From CAZYQW01 sp964649825 (GTDB lineage Bacteria; Planctomycetota; B15-G4; JADJEK01): a stretch of DNA of 64,000 bases. Where the stretch lies: assembly GCA_964649825.1 (NCBI GenBank), contig CAZYQW010000075.1, positions 40,519 through 104,518 of the forward strand, given 5' to 3'. The notes under the pieces are model-generated. The model was not told the DNA's origin. It searched no databases and saw nothing but the letters and a program-made list of their open reading frames with translations. This document shows, one piece after another, positions 1 through 7,685 of this stretch (within the stretch, counting starts at the first letter, position 1; each line of letters starts with the position of its first letter). Position numbers and translations under genes: made by a program.

Positions 1-1563
1 TCGGGCATCTCCATCTCCGAGGACGGGTTCATCCTGACCGACGTCATGGCCGCGCGCGAGTTCCTCGTCGAGAAGAAGTCCACGCTCGCCGTCACGTTCC
101 CGGACCAACGCCGCTTCGACGCGACGCTCCACGCGCACGACCCTTCCACGCGAACCTCGATCCTCAAGATCGACACGCGTGCGAACCTTCCCTCGGTGCG
201 GATCGGAACCCCGGACCGCCTCGCGGTGGGGAACTTCCTCCTCACCGTCGGCAACGCGTTCGGCACCGCCACCGAAGGCGAGCCCGCGGTCACGCTCGGC
301 GTGGTCTCGTCCATCGAACGCGACGACCAGGGAGTGGCGCGCTCGATCGAGACGTCGGCCGCAACCAATCCGGGCCAGAACGGCGGCCCGTACTTCGACG
401 TGAACGGAGACCTCGTCGGCCTGGCCGGCGCGCTGCCCGACGGCCGGAACCTCGCGCGCGTCACGCCGATCGATCGCATCCGGCGCGCGTACGGGCAGGT
501 GGCGGCCGCGGACCGGATCTTCCGCCTCGGCCCGAGCACGAGTCCGCGGCGCAGCAAGGCGGCCATCCTGTCGGAGGCGTTCCACATCGCGGCCACGCGG
601 GCGCGGCGGGGCGTCGTGACGATCTTCATCACGCAGCGGGTCGCCACGGAAGGCACACCGGGCGAAGCGGAGGCGAGCGAGCCGACGCCGGACCGCGACG
701 GTGCAAAGCGCGATGATCGCTCCCCGCGGCCGGCGCCGGTGCCGAGCGCACCGATCGGCGGCGGTCCAATCACCGGCACGATCGTGCACGAGGATGGATT
801 CGTCCTCACCGCCGAGCCGCCCTTCTCCGACGACGTCGAGAGCATCGAAGTGGCGCTCGCCGACGGTCGCCGCTTCCGCGCCACGCTGATCGCCCGTGAC
901 CTCAAGGCGGGGCTCGCGCTGCTGCTGCTCGACAAAGACCCCGGCGTCCGGCTCGAGCCGCTGCCCGCGGCGCCGGCCAACGAGTTGCGCGTCGGTCAGT
1001 TCGCGATCGCGGTCGGCGCTCCGCATGGTCCACCGGTCGACTCGGAGCCGTTCGTGACGGTCGGAATCGTCTCCGGGACCTCCCGGCAGAACCGCTACGT
1101 GGACGCGCTGCAGACCGACGCCGGCGTCAACGTGAAGAACGCCGGCGGCGTGCTCGTCGATCTGCGCGGGCGACGGCTCGGCGTCCTGCTGCCGGCCGCG
1201 CCCCCTTTCGGACACAACTCGGGCCTCGGGTTCGCGATTCCCAATGACGTCGTCGCGCGGATTCTGCCGGGGTTGATGCTGGGCAAGAACAGCGAGCCGG
1301 CCTTCATCGGGGTCGTCCTCTCGGATGCGCCCGGCGGCGGGGTGCTCGTCACCGAGGTCTCGGCCGGGTTCCCGGGGGAGCGAGCGGGGCTCGAGGTCGG
1401 CGACGTCATCACGCGCCTCGACGGGCGTGCGATCGCGAATCGATCCGAACTGACCGATTTCATCTGGATGCACAAGTCACCGAACGACGAGCTGCGCGCG
1501 TCGGTGCTTCGCGGCAACGAGGCCCGCGAGCTGACGATCCTGCTGACGAGTCGACCGCGGTGA
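1..1563 (+). CDS. HtrA-like tandem pseudoprotease with C-terminal PDZ domain (5' partial)
   Basis: The frame is open from base 1, so the N-terminus lies outside the window. Two trypsin-like (HtrA/DegP) folds can be followed: one from about residue 1 to 150 and one from about 255 to 400, followed by a PDZ domain at about 430-510. Both folds keep the HtrA framework (SEDGFILT and HEDGFVLT strands, GNAFG and GAPHG loops). However, the positions where HtrA carries catalytic His, Asp and Ser are all replaced. The GNSGGP motif reads GQNGGP (Asn for Ser, about residue 127) and KNAGGV (Ala for Ser, about residue 381). The expected TNHV reads TDVM in the first fold, and no His is present there in the second. 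A Ser/Thr/Pro/Asp-rich linker joins the two folds. I infer a non-proteolytic periplasmic adaptor or chaperone. The gene ends 68 bp before the FprA-like gene on the same strand. Confidence 0.85.
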   Translation, partial: SGISISEDGFILTDVMAAREFLVEKKSTLAVTFPDQRRFDATLHAHDPSTRTSILKIDTRANLPSVRIGTPDRLAVGNFLLTVGNAFGTATEGEPAVTLGVVSSIERDDQGVARSIETSAATNPGQNGGPYFDVNGDLVGLAGALPDGRNLARVTPIDRIRRAYGQVAAADRIFRLGPSTSPRRSKAAILSEAFHIAATRARRGVVTIFITQRVATEGTPGEAEASEPTPDRDGAKRDDRSPRPAPVPSAPIGGGPITGTIVHEDGFVLTAEPPFSDDVESIEVALADGRRFRATLIARDLKAGLALLLLDKDPGVRLEPLPAAPANELRVGQFAIAVGAPHGPPVDSEPFVTVGIVSGTSRQNRYVDALQTDAGVNVKNAGGVLVDLRGRRLGVLLPAAPPFGHNSGLGFAIPNDVVARILPGLMLGKNSEPAFIGVVLSDAPGGGVLVTEVSAGFPGERAGLEVGDVITRLDGRAIANRSELTDFIWMHKSPNDELRASVLRGNEARELTILLTSRPR

Positions 1564-1631
1564 TCGCGGCTGGGAATCGCGCGCGCAGGCCGTAACATGG
1601 CGCGTCGATTCTTCCACGCCGGACGAGGAAC

Positions 1632-3083
1632 ATGGCAGAGCATCCCCTGGGAAGCGAGGAACGCCCCCTCTGGGTCGCGGTGATCGGCTCCGGCCCGTCC
1701 GCCTTCTACGCCGTCGACGCGCTCTTCAAGACGAACGGGATCTCCGTCCACGCCGACGTGTTCGACCGCCTTCCGACGCCGTTCGGCCTCGTTCGCGGCG
1801 GCGTGGCGCCCGACCATCAGAAGATCAAGTCGGTGGCGGCCAGCTACGAGCGGACGGCCGCGCATCCGAACTTCCGCTTCTTCGGCAACGTCATGCTCGG
1901 GCGCGACGTGCAGGTCGACGAGCTGCTCTCGATCTACGACTGCATCATCTTCGCGGTGGGGAACGAGAGCGACCGCAAGATGGGTGTTCCGGGCGAGGAT
2001 CTCGCGGGCATCCATTCAGCGACGGCGTTCGTCGGCTGGTACAACGGACACCCGGACTTCCAGGGCGAGACGTTCGAGCTCGTGGGCGCCAGGCGGGTCG
2101 CCGTGATCGGCAACGGCAACGTCGCGATGGACGTCACCCGCGTCCTCGCGCGCGAGCCGGACGAGCTGGCGGAGACCGACATCGCCGACGAGGCGCTCGA
2201 GGCGTTGCGCGAGAACGGCGTCGAGGAGATCCTGCTGCTCGGCCGCCGGGGTCCGGCACAGGCCGCGTTCTCGCCGAAGGAGATCCAGGAGGTCGCGGAT
2301 CTCGCGCACTCCGACGTCGTCGTCGAGGCCGCGGACGTCGATCTCGATCCGGTCAGCCGCGCGTGGCTCGACTCCGGCGCTCCGGCCGCCGCGAAGAAGA
2401 ACCTCGCGATCCTCGAAGCGCAGGTGGAACACGGCGAGGGGAAACAGCGGCGGAAGATCCGCTGCAGATTCCTCGTGTCGCCGGTCGAGTTCATCGGCGA
2501 CAACGGCCGCGTCACCGGCGTGAAGCTGGAGCACGGCGAGCTCTACGCGGACGATCACGGCACGCCGCGCCCTCGCGGCGCTGGTCGCTACACGGTCGAG
2601 GCCGTCGACCTCGTCTTCAAGGCGATCGGCTACCTCGGCGTGGAGATCCCCGGCGTTCCCTTCGACCGGAAGTGGGGCATCATCCCGAACGTGAACGGCC
2701 GTGTCGTCGCATCGAGGGAAAGCGACGAACCGCTGCCGGGCCAGTACGTGGTGGGTTGGGCGAAGCGCGGCCCGACCGGCCTGATCGGCACGAACAACGC
2801 CGATTCGAAGGCGACGGTCGCAGCCCTCCTCGAGGACGTCTCCGGGAAGTCGGCCGCGGCGCTCGAACGGAAGCACCCCGACGCGATCGTCCAGCGCCTG
2901 CGAGCGAAGGAGGTGGACTTCGTCAGCTACGACGACTGGCGGCGCCTCGACGCCTATGAAGTCGCCGAGGGCCGGAAGGTCGGCAAGGTCCGGCGCAAAC
3001 TGACGACGGTGGCCGCGATGATGGACGTGGTGCGCCGCCTTCGCGTCCAGGAACACACGACGGAGTCGACGTCGGGCGCGTGA
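1632..3083 (+). CDS. fprA: Ferredoxin/adrenodoxin-NADP+ reductase, FprA type
   Basis: This 483-residue flavoprotein matches the FprA/adrenodoxin reductase family, which moves electrons between NADPH and ferredoxin in the cytoplasm. The FAD-binding motif VIGSGPSAFYA is near residue 12, followed by the family signature PTPFGLVRGGVAPDHQKIK. The NADPH-binding motif VIGNGNVAMDVTR is near residue 156, and the C-terminal GPTGLIGTNNADSK segment closes the FAD site. Length agrees with the family (about 450-500). The start has a GAGGA ribosome site a few bases upstream. A hairpin just past the stop separates it from a convergent gene. No ferredoxin gene is adjacent, so the redox partner is unknown. Confidence 0.93.
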   Translation: MAEHPLGSEERPLWVAVIGSGPSAFYAVDALFKTNGISVHADVFDRLPTPFGLVRGGVAPDHQKIKSVAASYERTAAHPNFRFFGNVMLGRDVQVDELLSIYDCIIFAVGNESDRKMGVPGEDLAGIHSATAFVGWYNGHPDFQGETFELVGARRVAVIGNGNVAMDVTRVLAREPDELAETDIADEALEALRENGVEEILLLGRRGPAQAAFSPKEIQEVADLAHSDVVVEAADVDLDPVSRAWLDSGAPAAAKKNLAILEAQVEHGEGKQRRKIRCRFLVSPVEFIGDNGRVTGVKLEHGELYADDHGTPRPRGAGRYTVEAVDLVFKAIGYLGVEIPGVPFDRKWGIIPNVNGRVVASRESDEPLPGQYVVGWAKRGPTGLIGTNNADSKATVAALLEDVSGKSAAALERKHPDAIVQRLRAKEVDFVSYDDWRRLDAYEVAEGRKVGKVRRKLTTVAAMMDVVRRLRVQEHTTESTSGA

Positions 3084-3087
3084 TGCC

Positions 3088-3110
3088 GCTCGGGCGTTCG
3101 AACGCCGAGC
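3088..3110. terminator. Hairpin between convergent genes
   Basis: GCTCGG, one bulged G, then CGTTCGAACG, then CCGAGC form an almost perfect palindrome lying 4 bp after the fprA stop and 5 bp before the stop of the convergent minus-strand gene. There is no T tract, so it is a candidate bidirectional terminator on structure and position only. Confidence 0.45.
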
Positions 3111-3114
3111 CGCT

Positions 3115-3648
3115 TCAGCCTTCGATCGGCTCGAGGGGCTCCTGCTTCAGGCGCTCGAGCTTGTCCAGCAGGATCGGCCGCGCGGTCGCCGGCGCTTCGT
3201 CGACGAGGCGCCGCGTGATCGCGAACTTCTTCATCCGGTGCAGATACATCTCGAGCTCGTTCGAGTAGTCGATGGACGGCCGATCGCAGGAGGGGTGACG
3301 CCGCGACGCGATCTCCTCGGGCGGGAACGGCTCGCTCGAGTACTTCAGACGGTAGAGGAGATCCTCGAGCCCCGGGATCGCCCCCTCGCCCTGCTCGTAG
3401 AGGAGGTGGTCGCGCGCCGCGACGCGCTCCTCGTCCGACGTCGGCCCCCCACCGGCCGCGCGCATGAACAGGTCGAGCGCTTCGTGTTCGCGGCTCGGCT
3501 CGCGTTCGCGAACGAGCAGATCAGCGTCGCACGTGTGCCGCACGAAGCGATCGCGTTTCGCGAGCGGATAGTCGGTCGCGACGCCGCACATTCCGCAGCG
3601 GACGCGCAGTCCGGGCGTCCGGCGCCGCAGGTGGTCGAGCAGGCCCAT
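3115..3648 (-). CDS. Hypothetical protein with N-terminal Cys-rich (zinc ribbon-like) segment
   Basis: A 177-residue protein I cannot assign to a family. Near the N-terminus it has CGMCG (residues about 19-23) and then HTCD about 20 residues later, which could bind one zinc. The remainder is charged and probably helical, with an acidic middle and a basic C-terminal part. There is no signal peptide or membrane segment, so it is probably cytoplasmic. Its ATG overlaps the stop of the upstream aminotransferase gene (TGATG), so the two are almost certainly translationally coupled and share a transcript. This argues that it is a real gene and might work with the aminotransferase, but no function can be read from the sequence. 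Confidence 0.8.
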   Translation of the reverse strand: MGLLDHLRRRTPGLRVRCGMCGVATDYPLAKRDRFVRHTCDADLLVREREPSREHEALDLFMRAAGGGPTSDEERVAARDHLLYEQGEGAIPGLEDLLYRLKYSSEPFPPEEIASRRHPSCDRPSIDYSNELEMYLHRMKKFAITRRLVDEAPATARPILLDKLERLKQEPLEPIEG

Positions 3649-4541
3649 CAGGATTCAGCGCCGACGGTGCGGAGCGCCCTTTTGCGATAGAGCGCGTGGA
3701 GACGGCAGGTGACCGGGCCCGGCGGCGCCTCGAACAGCGTCTCGCGCGGTTCGGGCCGGACCACCGCGCGGATCGGCATGATCTCCTTCAGGCTGCTCGT
3801 CAGGAACATCTCGTCTGCGTCACGGATGTCGTCGGCGTCGAATCGTCCCTCCTCGACGGCGACACCGGCGTCCGCCGCGACCTCGAACACGAAACCGCGC
3901 GTGATCCCGTCGAGGATGCCGCACTCGAGCCCCGGCGTGCGCAGCCGTCCGTCCTTCACGAGGAAGACGTTCGACGTGGAGCCCTCGGTCAAGTCGCCGT
4001 CGCGGTTCGGCATCAAGCACTCGAACGCGTCGATCCGCTTCGCCTCGCGCAGCGCGATGATGTTGTTCAGGTAGTTTCCGCTCTTGATCTTGGGGTCCAG
4101 CGAACGGCGTCCAGTGCGGTGGACGCCCACCAGCGCCACGAGCACGCCGTCCGCGTAGCACGCCGGATCGAAGCCCTTGTGCTCGCGCACGATGATGACG
4201 GTCGTGCCGTCGCCCGCGCTTTGCATGTCGAGATCGACGAAGCCCAGCCTCGCGCCGCGCGTGACGACGACGCGAACGTACGACTCGACGTTCCCCGCCG
4301 CGGCGATCGTCGCCCGGACCTGGCGCTCGATCGAGACCGTTCCGCCCGGGATGGGAAGCCAGAGCCCCACGGCCGACCGCTCGAGCCGGGCGAGGTGACG
4401 GTCGAGCAGGAACGGCCGGCCGTGGTACGTCCGAACGGTCTCATACACCCCGTCACCGAACAGGAAGCCACGGTCGAACACCGAGACCTTCGCCTCCCCG
4501 GCGGGCACGATCCGACCATTCAGGTTGACGAGCGTCGTCAC
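3648..4541 (-). CDS. Class IV PLP-dependent aminotransferase (branched-chain or D-amino acid type)
   Basis: This 297-residue protein has the fold-type IV aminotransferase pattern. It starts with VNLNGRIVPAGEAKVSVFDRGFLFGDGVYETVR, written here as two parts: VNLNGRIVPAGEAKVS and FDRGFLFGDGVYETVR. The probable PLP-binding lysine lies in KIKSGNYLNN near residue 150. The cofactor-phosphate segment LTEGSTSNVFLVK and the CGILDGITR loop follow. Relatives are branched-chain aminotransferase (IlvE), D-alanine aminotransferase (Dat) and aminodeoxychorismate lyase (PabC). The sequence alone does not settle which; length and the DRGFLFGDGVYET segment are shared by all. It is the first gene of a two-gene minus-strand unit, overlapping the next gene by TGATG. 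Confidence 0.9.
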   Translation of the reverse strand: MTTLVNLNGRIVPAGEAKVSVFDRGFLFGDGVYETVRTYHGRPFLLDRHLARLERSAVGLWLPIPGGTVSIERQVRATIAAAGNVESYVRVVVTRGARLGFVDLDMQSAGDGTTVIIVREHKGFDPACYADGVLVALVGVHRTGRRSLDPKIKSGNYLNNIIALREAKRIDAFECLMPNRDGDLTEGSTSNVFLVKDGRLRTPGLECGILDGITRGFVFEVAADAGVAVEEGRFDADDIRDADEMFLTSSLKEIMPIRAVVRPEPRETLFEAPPGPVTCRLHALYRKRALRTVGAES

Positions 4542-4891
4542 GGCGATGCATCCGATGCATCCAGAGGTTCGAGGAAGAAGCGACCGGCGCGGCTGGATGA
4601 TATCGAAACCAGCGCCGGAGGATCACCGCCCTGCTCGACTCATGCCGCGCGGCCCGATTCTCGCTCCGAATTCGCCCGATTGTCGGCGCCGACGGTTACG
4701 ACGGCCGAAAGCCCGACTAGAACTTTCAAGCCCGAACGGGCCGCTCGCTTTGGGCGGCTCGTTGTCGTTCCAGGAAGCGCGTCCGAGAGCTCGGCCTGCC
4801 GGCGAACCCGAATCGTCCCGTTGGGCCGCTTTGCTCCAGAACGCACCGCCCTGGCGTTTTCTGTCGGCTTTCTCCCGAGCCTGGAGCTGAG
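4542..4891. other. Intergenic region between divergent genes
   Basis: About 350 bp between the start of the minus-strand aminotransferase and the start of the plus-strand helical-repeat gene, so it should hold both promoters. It contains a short perfect hairpin (GCCCG-AA-CGGGC near 4731) and two imperfect copies of GGGCCGCT followed by CTTT or TTTG. Open frames crossing it have no family features and look like chance frames. I see no RNA gene in it. Confidence 0.5.
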
Positions 4892-5875
4892 ATGGTCTCC
4901 TTCCCTGACACCCACACGTTCCACGACCTAGTTCAAACCCTCGTTGACGCGGCCTCCGACGCCTCCGTCCGTCAGAAGCTGGGACCGCTGCTGGCGCGCC
5001 TCGATGAGGTCGCGATCGCCTCCCTCGACGAGCCCGGCGCACGCGCTCTCGCGCGCACGCGGCTCTCCGAGGCGCTCCTCGTGGCCCTCGGCACCGACGC
5101 CGCCCACAAGTCGCTCTCTCGTGCGGTCGACGACAGCGACCGCATCGACGACGACGCCGGCCGAGCCAACTCCCTCGTCGAGGCGGCGCACGGCGCCGCG
5201 GCCCTGGGATCCCTCGGCGCGGACCTTCTGGCGCGCATCGAAGGTCACGCGGCCGCGCTCGAGCCGAGCCGCGCGCGCGCTCGGCTGTTCGCGACCCTAT
5301 CGGTGGCCTACGGACGTGCGAAGGAATCGGCCAAGGCCGCGAAGATGGCGGTTCGTGCGATGAACAGCGCGGAGAAGGTCGAGGACCCGGCGAGTCGCGT
5401 CTTCGCGCTCTGCCAGGTGGCCACCGTGCTGCATGGCGCCCACGCGTCCCGCATGGACGCAGCGGATGCGATCGAGCGGGCTCGTGCCGTTGCGCTGGAC
5501 GTTGCCGACGAGGCAAGTCGGGCCCGGGCTACGGTCGAGGTCGCAGCCACGCTCGGTCGACTCGACCGCGCCGCCGACGGTCTCTCCTTGCTTCAGAGCG
5601 CGCTCGGGTTGGCCGAGCCGAGGGAGCCCGCGGCCGCGCCCCGGCCGGTGGCGACTCAGGAGATCGATGTGGTCGAGGCGATCGAACCGCTCGCCGACGT
5701 TGGCGAGCTCACGGAGGAAGCGGAGGAGACCGAGCCGATTCCGGCCGCTCGATCCGAGTCGAGCCGGGAATCACAGGAATCAGTGGTCGAGAACGTCGGC
5801 GTGCCTGAGGGCTACAACGATCCGACCGCCGGCTTGAAGTTCCCGTCGCACTCGTCACGGCGACGCCGCCGCTGA
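4892..5875 (+). CDS. Helical-repeat (TPR/SEL-like) hypothetical protein with acidic, Arg-ended tail
   Basis: A 327-residue protein made mostly of Ala/Arg/Leu-rich helices up to about residue 225, with repeating patterns such as DEASRARATVEVAATLGRLD and DPASRVFALCQVATVL that resemble TPR-like alpha solenoids. A low-complexity Glu/Ala/Pro-rich linker follows (about 230-300), and the C-terminus ends in SSRRRRR. No signal peptide or catalytic motif is visible. The start follows a CTGGAG ribosome site. A 10-bp hairpin about 60 bp after the stop may end the transcript. It is probably a cytoplasmic scaffold; I do not recognise a specific family. Confidence 0.8.
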   Translation: MVSFPDTHTFHDLVQTLVDAASDASVRQKLGPLLARLDEVAIASLDEPGARALARTRLSEALLVALGTDAAHKSLSRAVDDSDRIDDDAGRANSLVEAAHGAAALGSLGADLLARIEGHAAALEPSRARARLFATLSVAYGRAKESAKAAKMAVRAMNSAEKVEDPASRVFALCQVATVLHGAHASRMDAADAIERARAVALDVADEASRARATVEVAATLGRLDRAADGLSLLQSALGLAEPREPAAAPRPVATQEIDVVEAIEPLADVGELTEEAEETEPIPAARSESSRESQESVVENVGVPEGYNDPTAGLKFPSHSSRRRRR

Positions 5876-5934
5876 GTGGGGAATGCAAGTCCTCCGCGAA
5901 GGACGCCCCCGAGCCAGGGAGGCGGCCGACCCCG

Positions 5935-5967
5935 CGGGTGCGAACACAAGTCAAGCCTTCGCACCCG
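5935..5967. terminator. Ten-bp hairpin downstream of the helical-repeat gene
   Basis: CGGGTGCGAA and its exact reverse complement TTCGCACCCG are separated by 13 bases, about 60 bp after the stop at 5875. No T run follows, so it is a candidate terminator or RNA-stabilising hairpin rather than a classical intrinsic terminator. Confidence 0.45.
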
Positions 5968-6112
5968 TTCGGTCTCCTCCAGCCGCAGTGGCGAGGCGCC
6001 TCATGCCCCGTTAAATTTGGCGCAGCGTCCGGCTCCACGGGTTATCCTGTCGGGACGATCAAGTAGATACGGCAGCCCACACGACTGGTCCCGTACCGCA
6101 TGGAGCGTCCCA

Positions 6113-6460
6113 GTGATTCGCACCGCGAACGTGAACGAACTCCCGAGCCCAGAGGAGGGGTTTCGCGTATTGGTCACGCGTAAATGGCCAAGAGGCATCC
6201 CGAAGGACGCCATCGACCTGTGGGTGAAGGACCTTGGCGGAACGCCAGAACTGCTCAAGGAGTACAAGAAGGGCAAGATCACCCCAGCGGGATTCGAGGC
6301 CCGCTACCGGGGCGAGATCTCGGAGCCGGTGCGGAGCGGTCTCGTCTACGACCTCCAGCGCCGGGCGATGAATGGCACCGACCTGATCCTCCTGTGTGAC
6401 TTCGAGCAGGAGGAGGGTTCGGTCCGCCTCGCGCTCAAGTCGGTGCTCGAGACGACCTGA
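6113..6460 (+). CDS. DUF488 family protein
   Basis: A 115-residue protein of the DUF488 (YeaO-like) family, recognised by VTRKWPRGIPKDAIDLWVKD near the N-terminus, the central ELLKEYKKGKITPAGFEARY segment and the C-terminal LILLCDFEQEEG, where the family often has LLC. The frame is open further upstream, to 5876. I chose the GTG at 6113 because GGAG sits 7 bases ahead of it and the family similarity begins directly there. Family function is not established; it is probably a small cytoplasmic protein. A strong hairpin 100 bp downstream separates it from the Hsp20 pair. Confidence 0.85.
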   Translation: MIRTANVNELPSPEEGFRVLVTRKWPRGIPKDAIDLWVKDLGGTPELLKEYKKGKITPAGFEARYRGEISEPVRSGLVYDLQRRAMNGTDLILLCDFEQEEGSVRLALKSVLETT

Positions 6461-6560
6461 CGGCTTCCCAGGCGTGCTCTGAAGCCCTCGTCATTTTGAC
6501 GCGTCCTGCGTCATCGTGCCGCATCCTCGTCCCCCGGCACTCCGCCTTCTCACTGAACCA

Positions 6561-6594
6561 ACGGCTTTTTCACGACTTCCGTGAGGGGAGCCGT
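6561..6594. terminator. Long G-U-containing hairpin upstream of the Hsp20 operon
   Basis: ACGGCT, four T, CACG, a five-base loop (ACTTC), CGTG, one bulged A, four G, then AGCCGT. In RNA this folds into a 14-bp stem using four G-U pairs, so it is far more stable as RNA from the plus strand than from the minus strand. It lies 100 bp after the DUF488 stop and immediately before a sigma-54-like site, so it could terminate the upstream gene or act as a regulatory element for the heat-shock genes. Confidence 0.5.
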
Positions 6595-6595
6595 T

Positions 6596-6611
6596 TGGCA
6601 TACGAGATGCA
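6596..6611 (+). promoter_or_regulatory. Sigma-54-like promoter candidate for the Hsp20 genes
   Basis: TGGCATACGAGATGCA carries the GG and GC dinucleotides with exactly 10 bp between them and matches TGGCA and TGCA of the -24/-12 consensus. It would start transcription about 60 bp before the first Hsp20 ATG. No activator-binding site was identified, and one such match can arise by chance. Confidence 0.3.
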
Positions 6612-6681
6612 GTATGTTGCCTGTCCCGCCACTCGCGGGCCGGAATACGCACTTCTCTGCAGCTCATAGGAGGCAGAACAA

Positions 6682-7107
6682 ATGTTGGATCGATGGTTCG
6701 ACCGGAGTTGGAACGACCTGCCGGCGTTCGACCGGGTCTTCGAGCGCATGCTGGGCTCGTTCCCCTGCGAACGCGGCATCGCCGTGCCGCGGATGAACGT
6801 TCGCGACCTGGAGGACTCCATCGAGGTGCGGCTCGAGGCATCGGGCTACACCGCGGAGGAACTCGACGTGCGCGTGGAAGGCGACCGGCTCACGATCACC
6901 GGTCGGAAAGAGGCCCCGGCCCCTTCGGACGGCCTTCGCATGCTGCGTCGCGAGCGGACGTTCGGAACGTTCAAGCGCGAGGTGCGGCTCGGCGCCCCGG
7001 TGGACAGCGACGCGGTCGAGGCTCAGTACCGCCTCGGCGTGCTGAACGTGAAGCTGCCGAAGGCGGCCGAAGCCCGTCCGCGGGTGATCGAAGTCCAGGC
7101 GAACTGA
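6682..7107 (+). CDS. Hsp20/alpha-crystallin small heat-shock protein
   Basis: A 141-residue Hsp20 family chaperone that would bind unfolding proteins without ATP in the cytoplasm. The N-terminal part (WFDRSWNDLPAFDRVFERML) is typical of short bacterial Hsp20 proteins. The alpha-crystallin domain runs from about residue 38 to 138 and includes VRLEASGYTAEELDVRVEGD and the conserved GVLNVKLPKA near the C-terminus. A consensus AGGAGG ribosome site lies at 6668-6673, eight bases before the ATG. A second Hsp20 gene follows after 27 bp, so the pair is one operon. Confidence 0.93.
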   Translation: MLDRWFDRSWNDLPAFDRVFERMLGSFPCERGIAVPRMNVRDLEDSIEVRLEASGYTAEELDVRVEGDRLTITGRKEAPAPSDGLRMLRRERTFGTFKREVRLGAPVDSDAVEAQYRLGVLNVKLPKAAEARPRVIEVQAN

Positions 7108-7134
7108 CCAGTCTCAGGAAACGGAGAACGAGCA

Positions 7135-7515
7135 ATGTCCTCTCAAGTCACCGCCCTTCATCCCTCGACGCCCGCTGCCAGTGAAGTGCAGCCGGCGATC
7201 GACACGTTCCTCCCGCGAACCGACGCCCTCGAGTATGAGGACCGGCTCGAGCTTCACGTCGAGCTGCCGGGTGTCGACACCGACGGGGTTTCGTTGAAGA
7301 TCGAGGATCGTACCCTGTCGATCGACGCCACCCGCACCGTGCCGATCGAGCGGCTCCGACATCAGGAGTTCTCGGCGGCCCGATTCCGTCGGAGCTTCTC
7401 GCTGCCGGCGGGGCTCGACACCGAGAAGGTCGACGCACGGCTGGAGAACGGCGTCCTGATCGTCACGGTGCGCAAGGCCGACGAGAAGAAGCCGCGACGC
7501 ATCCAGATTCGCTGA
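7135..7515 (+). CDS. Second Hsp20/alpha-crystallin small heat-shock protein
   Basis: A 126-residue Hsp20 protein in tandem with the previous one but clearly diverged. Its alpha-crystallin domain covers about residues 30-126, with LELHVELPGVDTDGVSLKIED, the FRRSFSLPAGLD strand and the GVLIVTVRKAD motif, and it ends in RRIQIR. Paired, non-identical Hsp20 genes often form hetero-oligomers, which is an inference here. A GGAG ribosome site precedes the ATG. A strong hairpin at 7601-7636 lies beyond it, between this operon and the convergent giant secreted-protein gene. Confidence 0.92.
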   Translation: MSSQVTALHPSTPAASEVQPAIDTFLPRTDALEYEDRLELHVELPGVDTDGVSLKIEDRTLSIDATRTVPIERLRHQEFSAARFRRSFSLPAGLDTEKVDARLENGVLIVTVRKADEKKPRRIQIR

Positions 7516-7600
7516 TCTCGCATCGCGGCAACGGTTCTGAATGTCTTCGCCGCGATCGCCCGGGGTGCGAACGCGGCTCCTCGACTTCCCGCAATGAGAA

Positions 7601-7636
7601 GGGGGCCGACCGGGCTTTTTGGCCCCGTCGGCCCCC
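7601..7636. terminator. Strong bidirectional hairpin terminator
   Basis: GGGGGCCGAC pairs perfectly with GTCGGCCCCC, and the inner CGGG pairs with CCCG around a loop containing five T. It lies between two convergent genes (stops at 7515 and 7686), which fits a shared terminator. Confidence 0.65.
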
Positions 7637-7685
7637 CTGCCGCTACGGTGCGCGGCCAGCCGTTTCCTGGAGGGATCGGCAGTGA

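Noticed and set aside
4623..5516. Minus-strand frame crossing the 4.5-4.9 kb gap
   Set aside because: Arg/Pro-rich with no motif, antisense to the helical-repeat gene.
5876..6112. Upstream extension of the DUF488 gene from a GTG at 5876
   Set aside because: The extension contains a 10-bp hairpin and no family similarity, while GTG 6113 has a good ribosome site.
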